Source: Nitrospirota bacterium (GTDB taxonomy: Bacteria > Nitrospirota > Thermodesulfovibrionia > JACRGW01). From it: a stretch of DNA of 8,470 nucleotides. The notes under the pieces were generated by a model that worked only from the letters and a program-made list of their open reading frames with translations, did no database searches and was not told the origin of the DNA. This document shows, in pieces, positions 1 to 6,373 of this stretch. A program made the position numbers and the translations under genes. The stretch's first letter is position 1. Each line of letters opens with the position of its first letter. The DNA is taken from NCBI GenBank assembly GCA_016212195.1, contig JACRGW010000018.1:1-8470 (forward strand). Direction: 5' to 3'.

Positions 1-277
1 AAAACTCTATTATCTTTGGCATATGCCTTAATTCAGGCTCTGTTCCGTGTTCCCAGTTCCAGACCGTTGACTCGGTAACCCCTATTATTTCTGCCACTTC
101 GTATTGAAACAACCCAAGGTCAAGCCTTCTCTTCCATACATGTTCCCCTATTGAAATTGGTGTTGAAGGATATCCCTTTGGTGGTATAATAGGGCGTGGC
201 AATGGCAGCCTGTATTGTGGATACTTTGCAAAGGTGTCTGAACCCATGAGGGTGCGGTCAGGGTTGCAAAGTTCCAT
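1..277 (-). CDS. XRE-type helix-turn-helix protein, C-terminus cut by window edge
   Basis: A leftward reading frame stays open from an ATG to the window edge (92 codons visible). Residues about 42-92 read as a Cro/CI-type helix-turn-helix: 'IGEHVWKRRLDLGLFQYEVA' followed by 'EIIGVTESTVWNWEHGTEPE' and then 'MPKIIEF'. Helix 2 is about 57-64 and the recognition helix about 68-76. This is the pattern of short DNA-binding proteins common in metagenomic Nitrospirota and Desulfobacterota, which usually end soon after a 'PKIIEFLGY'-like stretch, so only a few residues may be missing. A TGA lies two codons before the ATG, so the protein cannot start further upstream. A second ATG at residue 11 is an alternative, and neither has a clear Shine-Dalgarno sequence. 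The proline-rich first 40 residues are not recognised. It is presumably a transcriptional regulator with unknown target. It is divergent from the next gene. A decayed remnant cannot be excluded. Confidence 0.6.
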   Translation of the reverse strand, partial: MELCNPDRTLMGSDTFAKYPQYRLPLPRPIIPPKGYPSTPISIGEHVWKRRLDLGLFQYEVAEIIGVTESTVWNWEHGTEPELRHMPKIIEF

Positions 278-448
278 AACTCAGGCAGGTAAATAGCCTA
301 AAATTTATAAATTTATAATCGATCCAGTAAAGAAGCCTTGACAGGGGGCAGTTTTGAAATCCACAGAGAAAAACCTATGCTTTATCCTGAGCTCATCACT
401 TGAAGAGCCGCTCTAAATAATGTAGACTTTAATTCAGGAGGAAGGGCT
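278..448. other. Intergenic region between divergent genes
   Basis: This 171-base spacer separates the leftward helix-turn-helix gene from the rightward small basic-protein gene. It holds an AT-rich tandem motif ('aaatttata' then 'aatttata', about 302-318) that could supply a -10 element in either direction. A TTGACA at 338-343 has no acceptable -10 at 16-18 bases. No operator, riboswitch or terminator is recognised. Confidence 0.4.
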
Positions 449-589
449 ATGGAAATAAAAGAACGCAGGTTAGAAAAGGATAGGAGATCAGGTGAAGATC
501 GAAGACAATTTAATGACCCGAACTTTAAGGGACCTGAACGCAGGAGCGGGAAAGAGAAGAGATCGGGAAAAGACAGAAGAAAATCTTAA
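449..589 (+). CDS. Small, highly basic RR-repeat protein (46 aa)
   Basis: A 46-codon frame starts at an ATG eight bases after a strong ribosome binding site (AGGAGGAAG, 437-445) and ends at TAA. The product is extremely rich in Arg, Lys, Glu and Asp. It carries repeated 'RRSGxDRR'-like units: 'DRRSGEDRR' at 11-19 and 'ERRSGKEKRSGKDRRKS' at 30-46, joined by 'FNDPNFKGP'. There is no signal peptide, membrane segment or cysteine. The same type of motif occurs as free small proteins and as a lead segment of PilZ and GGDEF proteins in Desulfobacterota and Nitrospirota (recollection, not a search). No function is established for it. The good ribosome binding site, the clean stop and the family-like repeat argue that it is real although short. 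It could be a nucleic-acid or acidic-surface binding peptide, which is inference only. Confidence 0.6.
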   Translation: MEIKERRLEKDRRSGEDRRQFNDPNFKGPERRSGKEKRSGKDRRKS

Positions 590-777
590 AGAAAACTTCT
601 CAGAGTCTTTAGCCATAAAACTTTCTTGATCACTTATAGTAAGAAGAAGTTCAACTATTCTAATTGACATTTAAGCCTGCCTGTGTTAAAAATTCCAAAA
701 AGTTTGCCTTTTAATTTTTTTCTGCATTTGCCCTATCCTTTATGGGTTTTACAGTATTCTTAAAAGGAGGAATCAAG
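590..777 (+). other. Spacer and 5' leader upstream of dapA
   Basis: This 188-base gap separates the small basic-protein gene from dapA. It holds the candidate dapA promoter and a leader of roughly 75 bases. A pair of arms AACTTCT (594-600) and AGAAGTT (645-651) could form a long-loop stem, but no T-tract follows, so I do not call a terminator. No lysine riboswitch or leader peptide is recognisable, and the leader is too short for a lysine riboswitch. Confidence 0.4.
664..692 (+). promoter_or_regulatory. Candidate sigma70 promoter for dapA
   Basis: A perfect -35 box TTGACA (664-669) is followed after exactly 17 bases by TAAAAA (687-692), which matches TATAAT at four of six positions. Transcription would begin near 699-700, leaving a leader of about 78 bases before the dapA ATG. 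The -35 and spacing are good and the -10 is mediocre, so this is only a candidate. Confidence 0.4.
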
Positions 778-1650
778 ATGTTTAAAGGTTCTATGGTCGC
801 AATTGTAACACCCTTCAGGAAAGGAAAGGTGGATGAGAAGGCACTCGGTAATCTGATCGAGTTCCAGGTCAAGGGGGGTACCGATGTGATTATTCCATGC
901 GGTACAACCGGAGAATCTGCCACGCTTGACTACAATGAGCATTACAGGGTTATAGAATTCACGATAGAGGTAGTTAATAAAAGAGTGCCTGTGATTGCAG
1001 GCACCGGGGCAAATTCTACTGATGAGACGATAATGATGACAAAAAAGGCAAAGGAATTCAGGGCAGACGGTGCCCTCCTCGTAACCCCCTATTACAACAA
1101 GCCCACACAGGAGGGGCTCTACCAGCATTATAAAAAGGTGGCCGAAGAAGTGGATATCCCGATCGTACTTTATAATGTCCCTGGACGGACAGGTGTAAAT
1201 ATGCTTCCAACCACAGTGGCACGGTTTGCAGAGATAGAGAATATCGTCGCGATCAAAGAGGCGACAGGTGATATGAAACAGGTGAGCGAGGTCATCAGGC
1301 TATGCGGTGAAAGGATCACGGTACTCTCCGGTGATGACTTCACTACATTTCCCTTGCTCTGTCTTGGAGGAAAAGGGGTTATCTCTGTTTCAGCAAATGT
1401 AGCGCCGTCAGATGTGGCAGGAATGATAGATGCCTTCATGGGTGGAAAGATCGATGATGCACGTAGTCTCCATTACAGGCTCGAACCACTAAACCAGGCC
1501 ATGTTCTTAGAGACAAACCCCATACCTGTAAAGACCGCCCTCGGCATGATGGGTAAATGTACAGATGAACTGAGGCTACCTCTATGCCCGATGAATGATG
1601 CGAATAAAGAGAAACTAAGGAAGGTTCTGAAGGAGTACGGATTGCTATAA
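778..1650 (+). CDS. dapA: 4-hydroxy-tetrahydrodipicolinate synthase DapA
   Basis: DapA condenses pyruvate with aspartate-4-semialdehyde to give 4-hydroxy-tetrahydrodipicolinate, the committed step of the diaminopimelate/lysine branch, in the cytoplasm. The 290-residue length is normal for this TIM-barrel family. Active-site residues are present, each one position lower than in the E. coli enzyme: 'CGTTGESATL' at 41-50 with T43 and T44, Y106 in 'TPYYNKPTQEG', Y132 and R137 in 'LYNVPGRT', the Schiff-base lysine K160 in 'AIKEATGD', and the 'SGDD' turn at 184-187. The frame is open 12 codons further upstream, but the ATG at 778 is chosen because AAAGGAGG lies just before it and 'MFKGSMVAIVTPF' is the usual DapA start. 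It is the first gene of the dap-arg run. No frameshift or missing key residue is seen. Confidence 0.97.
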   Translation: MFKGSMVAIVTPFRKGKVDEKALGNLIEFQVKGGTDVIIPCGTTGESATLDYNEHYRVIEFTIEVVNKRVPVIAGTGANSTDETIMMTKKAKEFRADGALLVTPYYNKPTQEGLYQHYKKVAEEVDIPIVLYNVPGRTGVNMLPTTVARFAEIENIVAIKEATGDMKQVSEVIRLCGERITVLSGDDFTTFPLLCLGGKGVISVSANVAPSDVAGMIDAFMGGKIDDARSLHYRLEPLNQAMFLETNPIPVKTALGMMGKCTDELRLPLCPMNDANKEKLRKVLKEYGLL

Positions 1651-1653
1651 TGG

Positions 1654-1813
1654 GATTGCTTCATCGTCCCGATTCAATCGGGACTCCTCGCAATGACAAA
1701 ATTGGAGTCGTTAATCAAGCTGTCATTGCGAGAGTAGCGAAGCAATCTCTTATTTAGGTTCGTTCTACATGACAGTCTGTGCGTTCGTCATTCTGAGCAT
1801 AGCGAAGAATCTC
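1654..1813. repeat. Palindromic interspersed repeat cluster between dapA and dapB
   Basis: Three related units fill the dapA-dapB gap. Unit B (1721-1749) reads TGTCATTGCGAG, then AGCGAAGCAATCTC. Unit C (1787-1813) is the same design, GTCATTCTGAG then AGCGAAGAATCTC. Unit A (1654-1698) is the reverse complement type: GATTGCTTC (1654-1662) pairs with GAAGCAATC (1739-1747), and TCGCAATGACA (1688-1698) pairs with TGTCATTGCGA (1721-1731). The centre of unit A is a nested perfect inverted repeat, GTCCCGATT-C-AATCGGGAC (1666-1684). ATGAC at 1769-1773 mirrors GTCAT at 1787-1791, suggesting a partial left arm for unit C. I recognise the motif as an abundant dispersed intergenic repeat in several environmental bacterial phyla. 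No coding capacity or transposase is present. Whether it acts as an mRNA structure or attenuator is unknown. Confidence 0.8.
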
Positions 1814-1830
1814 ATTTTTAAGAAACATCA

Positions 1831-2634
1831 ATGATAAGGACTATAGTATCTGGCGCAGCAGGAAGAATGGGTGGGAGGATAATCGCCCTTATGAAGGGGT
1901 TCTCTGGCTTCACGCTAGTTGGTGCATTGGAAAACAAAGGACATCAATCAATAGGAAAAGATTCTGGAGAAGTTGCAGGGATAGGGAAGAACGGCATAAA
2001 TATAACTGATGACCTTGAAAAGATAATAAAATCCTCTGATATAATCATAGACTTTACCCTCCCCTCTGCTACCATAGAGAAACTAAGGATAGCATCGAGA
2101 GAAGGACGGGCAATGGTTATAGGGACAACAGGTTTTACAAAGGATGAACTTTCTGAGGTAAAGTCCTTAGCGAGCTCGATTCCCTGCGTAATAGCACCTA
2201 ATATGAGTATAGGTGTTAATCTCCTCCTCAAGGTATTAGCCGATATCGCAAGGGTACTTAAAGACGACTATGATGTAGAGGTCATCGAGGCCCATCACAG
2301 GATGAAGAAGGATGCCCCGAGCGGAACAGCACTTAAGATAGCGCAGGTAATAGCCGATGCCCTTGGCAGGAACCTCGATGAGGTAGGAACCTATGCAAGG
2401 AAAGGCATTATCGGGGAAAGGCAGAAGAAGGAGATAGGCATACAGACTATAAGGGCTGGAGATATTGTGGGAGAACATACAGTACTTTTCGGGGGACTTG
2501 GTGAAAGGATAGAGGTCACCCACAGGGTCTCAAGCAGAGACACCTTTGCAAGGGGAGCATTCAAAGCAGCCCAATGGGTTATTGGCAAGAAACCAGGCCT
2601 TTATGATATGCAGGACGTATTGGAGTTGAAGTAG
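1831..2634 (+). CDS. dapB: 4-hydroxy-tetrahydrodipicolinate reductase DapB
   Basis: DapB reduces the DapA product to tetrahydrodipicolinate with NAD(P)H, the second dedicated step to diaminopimelate and lysine. The 267-residue length is typical. The N-terminal Rossmann fold shows 'GAAGRMG' at 8-14, 'IIDFT' at 72-76 and 'GTTGF' at 98-102. The hinge has 'APNMSIGVN' at 122-130. The C-terminal catalytic domain carries the signature 'EAHHRMKKDAPSGTA' at 153-167, with H155 and K159 in the positions of the E. coli catalytic His159 and Lys163. The C-terminal 'HRVSSRDTFARGAF' segment is also family-typical. The ATG is fixed by the Rossmann start 'MIRTIVSGAAGRMG'. Only a weak AAGAA precedes it, and the end of a palindromic repeat lies 17 bases upstream, so translation may be weaker than that of dapA. 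It follows dapA in the same direction. Confidence 0.97.
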   Translation: MIRTIVSGAAGRMGGRIIALMKGFSGFTLVGALENKGHQSIGKDSGEVAGIGKNGINITDDLEKIIKSSDIIIDFTLPSATIEKLRIASREGRAMVIGTTGFTKDELSEVKSLASSIPCVIAPNMSIGVNLLLKVLADIARVLKDDYDVEVIEAHHRMKKDAPSGTALKIAQVIADALGRNLDEVGTYARKGIIGERQKKEIGIQTIRAGDIVGEHTVLFGGLGERIEVTHRVSSRDTFARGAFKAAQWVIGKKPGLYDMQDVLELK

Positions 2635-2697
2635 CCTGTTCTTTGATGACTCGCAGAAATTATTGTTCATCCTTTGAATAAGGGGGAGATAGTTTAA
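2635..2697 (+). promoter_or_regulatory. dapB-argG spacer with argG ribosome binding site
   Basis: The 63-base spacer ends with a strong Shine-Dalgarno AGGGGGAG (2681-2688) nine bases before the argG ATG, which supports that start. No convincing -35/-10 pair, ARG-box-like palindrome or terminator is visible, so read-through from dapB is plausible. Confidence 0.6.
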
Positions 2698-3900
2698 ATG
2701 ATAAAAAAAGTAGTCCTTGCCTATTCTGGCGGCCTTGATACATCTGTAGCTATTAATTGGCTTATCGAGAAATACAAGTGTAAGGTAATAGCATTCTGTG
2801 CAGATCTCGGGCAGGGTGAAGACCTTTCCGACATAAGGAATAAAGCACTGAAAAGCGGTGCCTCCAAAGTATATCTTGAGGATCTTAAGGAAGAGTTCGC
2901 CAGGGACTTTGTTTTTCCTATGCTGAAGGCGAATGCAGTTTATGAAGGCCGTTATCTACTCGGGACATCAATAGCTAGGCCCCTTATTGCGAAGAGGCAA
3001 ATAGAGATAGCAAAAAAGGAGAAGGCCGATGCTGTTTCCCATGGCGCAACAGGAAAGGGAAATGATCAGGTGAGGTTTGAACTCACCTACTATGCCTTAA
3101 AACCGGATATAAAGGTTATAGCGCCATGGAGGGAATGGGGACTTACTTCAAGGCAAGCCCTTATAGATTATGCCAGGAAGAACAGAATTCCTGTATCAGC
3201 AACACCAGAGAAGCCCTATAGTATAGATAGAAATCTCCTCCATATAAGTTATGAGGGAGGCTCTCTCGAGGACCCATGGAAAGAACCACCTTCTGACATG
3301 TATACCCTTATGATCCCTCTTGAGAAGGCACCTGATAAGGCAACTTATATCGAGATCGATTATGAAAAGGGGGATCCTGTCAGTCTTAACGGAAAGAGGA
3401 TGAACCCCTCGATGCTCCTTAAAAGGCTTAACGATATCGGTGGCAAAAACGGTATTGGAAGGGTAGATATGGTCGAAAATCGTTTGGTGGGTATGAAATC
3501 GAGGGGTGTTTATGAAACACCGGGTGGTACCATCCTCCATATAGCACACAGGGCGGTTGAATCAATCACAATGGACAGAGAGGTTATGCATCTAAGGGAT
3601 TCCCTTACCCCGCGTTATTCCGAGCTTATCTATTATGGATACTGGTTCTCACCTGAGAGGGAACTGCTCCAGAAGATTATTGACGACTCCCAAGGGGATG
3701 TAACAGGCACTGTGAGGCTGAAACTTTATAAGGGTAATTGCGATGTCGTAGGGAGAAAATCTCCCCGGTCCCTCTATAGCCCTGAACATGCAACATTCGG
3801 GAAAGAGGTGGTCTATAACCAGAAGGATGCCGAGGGATTTATAAAGCTTAATGCCCTGAGGCTCAAACTGAGGTCTCTGATGAAGAGAAGGGGTCACTAA
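2698..3900 (+). CDS. argG: Argininosuccinate synthase ArgG
   Basis: ArgG joins citrulline and aspartate using ATP (to AMP and PPi) to form argininosuccinate, the penultimate step of arginine synthesis, in the cytoplasm. The product has 400 residues, normal for the type-1 family. The N-type ATP-pyrophosphatase P-loop 'AYSGGLDTS' is at 8-16. Further family motifs are 'YLLGTSIARP' at 86-95, 'SHGATGKGNDQVRFE' at 114-128 and 'SIDRNLLHISYEGGSLED' at 175-192, which bind citrulline, aspartate and ATP. The C-terminal part, with 'KSRGVYETPGGTILHIAHRA' and 'YSPEHATFGK', is also typical. The start is supported by a strong ribosome binding site. The stop is two bases before argH, so the two are almost certainly co-translated. 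No anomaly is seen. Confidence 0.98.
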   Translation: MIKKVVLAYSGGLDTSVAINWLIEKYKCKVIAFCADLGQGEDLSDIRNKALKSGASKVYLEDLKEEFARDFVFPMLKANAVYEGRYLLGTSIARPLIAKRQIEIAKKEKADAVSHGATGKGNDQVRFELTYYALKPDIKVIAPWREWGLTSRQALIDYARKNRIPVSATPEKPYSIDRNLLHISYEGGSLEDPWKEPPSDMYTLMIPLEKAPDKATYIEIDYEKGDPVSLNGKRMNPSMLLKRLNDIGGKNGIGRVDMVENRLVGMKSRGVYETPGGTILHIAHRAVESITMDREVMHLRDSLTPRYSELIYYGYWFSPERELLQKIIDDSQGDVTGTVRLKLYKGNCDVVGRKSPRSLYSPEHATFGKEVVYNQKDAEGFIKLNALRLKLRSLMKRRGH

Positions 3901-3902
3901 AG

Positions 3903-5288
3903 ATGGCTAAAGAAAAACCATGGGGAGGGAGATTCAGAGAAAAGACTAAAAGGGAAGTCGAGGAATTCACCTCATCCATCAGGTTTGACCAAAGACTTTA
4001 CAGACAAGACATCCTCGGAAGTATTGCTCATGCAGAGATGCTCGCAAGACAGAGAATCATAAAGAAGGGAGAGGCGCAAAAGATAATCAAAGGTCTCAAG
4101 GCGATAGAGAAGGAGATTGAGCAAGGGAATTTCTTCTTCAGGACTGAACTCGAGGATATCCATATGAATATAGAATCACGTCTTATTTATAAGATAGGGG
4201 GCGTGGGCGGTAAACTTCATACCGCGAGGAGCAGGAATGACCAGGTGGCCCTTGACCTACGACTCTATCTCAGGGATGAAATAAAGGAGATAGAATCTTT
4301 TATCCGTAGGCTCCAATCAAGCCTTATTAAAAAGGCAGAGGAGAATATAGACGCAATCATGCCCGGATATACGCACCTGCAGAGGGCACAGCCAGTACTT
4401 TTCTCCCATTACCTCTTCGCCTATTTTGATATGTTTGAAAGGGACAGGGAGAGGCTAAGGAGTTGTCTTGAACGGGTGACTGTTTCTCCATTAGGAGCAG
4501 GTGCGCTCGCTGGGACAGGTTTTCCTATAGACAGAGGATTTATAGCGAGAAGGCTCGGGTTCAAAAAGGTCTCAGAAAACAGCATCGATGCTGTAAGTGA
4601 CAGGGACTTTGCTCTTGAGTTCGCCTCTGCCTCTGCTATCCTTATGATGCACCTCTCAAGACTTTCGGAGGATATCATTCTATGGTCATCGCAAGAGTTC
4701 AACTTTATTGAGCTACCCGATGCGCTTACAACAGGGAGCAGTATCATGCCTCAAAAGAAGAACCCCGATGTCCCTGAACTTGTGAGGGGAAAGACAGGGA
4801 GAGTCTACGGAAATCTAATCGGACTCCTCACGATGATGAAGTCCCTTCCGCTCTCATATAACAGGGATATGCAGGAAGATAAAGAGTCTCTCTTCGATAC
4901 TGTTGATACAGTTAAGGGATCACTAAAGATATTTACACTTTTGATCGAAAGAATAAAGATAAACAGGGAAAAGATGCTTAAGGCGGCAAGAGAAGGGTTT
5001 ATGACAGCAACAGAAATGGCTGATTACCTTGTAAGGAAAGGGGTCCCTTTCAGAAAGGCCCATGAAATAGTTGGCAGGATTGTTAGATTTGCAATAGATC
5101 AAGGAAAAGTACTGGAGGAGATTCCACTCAAGATGTTAAAGCAGTTTTCAGACCTAATAGGTTCTGATATCTATAAATACCTTTTGCCTGAGAAATCTCT
5201 TGAACTCAAATCCTCTTCCGGAGGGACATCTAAAAGAAATGTTCTCAGAAGGATAAAGAAACTGAAGAAGATAGGCAATTGGAAATGA
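3903..5288 (+). CDS. argH: Argininosuccinate lyase ArgH
   Basis: ArgH cleaves argininosuccinate to arginine and fumarate, the last step of arginine synthesis. At 461 residues it has the normal length of this fumarase/aspartase superfamily tetramer. Motifs run in order: 'KPWGGRF' at 5-11, 'TARSRNDQVALDLRLY' at 107-122, 'MPGYTHLQRAQP' at 153-164 with H158, and the superfamily signature 'GSSIMPQKKNPD' at 278-289, which holds the catalytic-loop serine. The C-terminal 'TATEMADYLVRKGVPFRKAH' segment is also typical of ArgH. AAGGGG near the end of argG serves as the ribosome binding site. The stop overlaps the next gene's start in an ATGA arrangement, which implies translational coupling. The extreme C-terminus is rich in Lys and Arg, which is not unusual. 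Confidence 0.98.
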   Translation: MAKEKPWGGRFREKTKREVEEFTSSIRFDQRLYRQDILGSIAHAEMLARQRIIKKGEAQKIIKGLKAIEKEIEQGNFFFRTELEDIHMNIESRLIYKIGGVGGKLHTARSRNDQVALDLRLYLRDEIKEIESFIRRLQSSLIKKAEENIDAIMPGYTHLQRAQPVLFSHYLFAYFDMFERDRERLRSCLERVTVSPLGAGALAGTGFPIDRGFIARRLGFKKVSENSIDAVSDRDFALEFASASAILMMHLSRLSEDIILWSSQEFNFIELPDALTTGSSIMPQKKNPDVPELVRGKTGRVYGNLIGLLTMMKSLPLSYNRDMQEDKESLFDTVDTVKGSLKIFTLLIERIKINREKMLKAAREGFMTATEMADYLVRKGVPFRKAHEIVGRIVRFAIDQGKVLEEIPLKMLKQFSDLIGSDIYKYLLPEKSLELKSSSGGTSKRNVLRRIKKLKKIGNWK

Positions 5289-6364
5289 GGCGTGGGGATT
5301 TGACCCGAATTACTAAAAACGTCTATTGTTTCTTATTTCTTATTTTAGCCCTCTTCGCCTGTGGCAGAAAGGGGGACCCCAAGGTTCCTGTCCGCTATGT
5401 TCCTGGGGCAGTTGAGGAACTCATAGCAGCACCAAAAGAGAATGCGGTTCTTTTACGCTGGAAATTTCCTGAAAAAAATGAGGATGGCTCTCCCATTAAA
5501 GACCTTGCAGGTTTTGTAATTTTAAGGGCAGATATCTCAGAGAATGTTTATGAATATAAAAAAGTTGGTTCTATATATCTGGACAAACCTGCACCTTCCA
5601 TTATAAAAGAAAATGTGGTATTATATCTTGATAAGGGTGATGATCTCTCTCCACCAGGCCTTAGTTATGGCAAGACCTACGGGTATATGGTCTTCAGCAT
5701 CAATAAGTCAAAAATGTTGAGTAAAGAGAGAGTATCTAAAGTAACCCTCTCGGTTCCACCAAGCACACCAAGGGGTTTCAGGGCAACTCCCGGTGAAGGA
5801 ACCGCAACATTTAACTGGGCGCCTCCTCTAAAGAGGATCGACGGATCAGAACTAACAGATCTTAAAGGATATAATATTTACAGAAGCAAAGAACAAGGGA
5901 TTTACGGAGAGACACCTATTAACGCTGGACTTATAGTTAGCCTGACATATAGAGATCAAGGGCTTGAGAACAATAAAACCTATTATTATATTATTAAGGC
6001 CGTGAACACACTCACGCCACCCTGGAATGAGGGACCACCTTCAGATGAGATATCAGCTACACCTCAGAAGATGACTCCACCTTCCGCACCAAAGAGACTT
6101 ATAGCGGTTCCAGCAGAGAATAAAATATTCCTCACCTGGGATGAAAACAAAGAGACAGAACTTGCTGGTTATAGGGTATACCGCTCTTTAAGTTCTAAAA
6201 CAGGGTATTCTTTATTGACCCCTGAAACCATAGTCAAAACAACCTTTACAGATACGAATGTTGTCCCTAAAAGAAAGTATTACTACAGAGTCACTGCAAT
6301 AGATAATGCACTAAAACCAAATGAGAGCCTTCCTTCCGATGAGGTAGAGGCACAAATAAAATAA
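5285..6364 (+). CDS. Lipoprotein with LptM-like N-terminus and three fibronectin type III modules
   Basis: The 359-residue product has a lipoprotein signal peptide: basic 'MRRGDLTRITK', a hydrophobic core at about 13-24, and the lipobox 'LFAC' with C26 as the predicted lipidated residue. The mature end 'CGRKGDPKVP' matches the CGxKGxP motif of the LptM/YifL small lipoprotein family; residue +2 is Gly, consistent with outer-membrane delivery. Three FN3-like modules follow (about 40-157, 158-262 and 265-359). Each has a 'GYxxYR'-type strand (GFVILR 76, GYNIYR 195, GYRVYR 295) and a late tyrosine-rich strand ('KTYGYMVFSIN', 'KTYYYIIKAVN', 'RKYYYRVTAID'). The ATG overlapping the argH stop (ATGA) is chosen; a TTG two codons earlier is the alternative. 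It is probably periplasm-facing and binds or scaffolds other proteins. The precise role is unknown, and a link to LPS transport is inference from the head motif only. Confidence 0.82.
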   Translation: MRRGDLTRITKNVYCFLFLILALFACGRKGDPKVPVRYVPGAVEELIAAPKENAVLLRWKFPEKNEDGSPIKDLAGFVILRADISENVYEYKKVGSIYLDKPAPSIIKENVVLYLDKGDDLSPPGLSYGKTYGYMVFSINKSKMLSKERVSKVTLSVPPSTPRGFRATPGEGTATFNWAPPLKRIDGSELTDLKGYNIYRSKEQGIYGETPINAGLIVSLTYRDQGLENNKTYYYIIKAVNTLTPPWNEGPPSDEISATPQKMTPPSAPKRLIAVPAENKIFLTWDENKETELAGYRVYRSLSSKTGYSLLTPETIVKTTFTDTNVVPKRKYYYRVTAIDNALKPNESLPSDEVEAQIK

Positions 6365-6373
6365 GGAGGCGAA

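Noticed and set aside
338..343. TTGACA as a promoter -35 box for the small basic-protein gene
   Set aside because: No acceptable -10 box lies at 16-18 bases spacing.
488..670. A leftward 60-codon open frame between the small basic-protein gene and dapA
   Set aside because: It lies largely antisense to the better supported 46-codon gene, has only a weak upstream AGGCAGG and resembles no family I recognise. It is probably a chance frame.
742..777. Twelve-codon N-terminal extension of dapA from an upstream ATG
   Set aside because: The strong AAAGGAGG lies inside this extension, just before the ATG at 778, and DapA proteins normally start with 'MFKGS'.
699..777. Lysine riboswitch or leader-peptide attenuator before dapA
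   Set aside because: The leader is only about 78 bases. It has no lysine-rich reading frame, and the conserved riboswitch stems are not visible.
1651..1830. CRISPR array or tRNA in the dapA-dapB gap
   Set aside because: The repeats are few, inverted relative to each other and unevenly spaced without spacers. No cloverleaf can be drawn.
5279..5284. TTG start for the FN3 lipoprotein
   Set aside because: The ATG two codons later gives a classical ATGA overlap with argH and an ordinary signal peptide, though TTG cannot be fully excluded.
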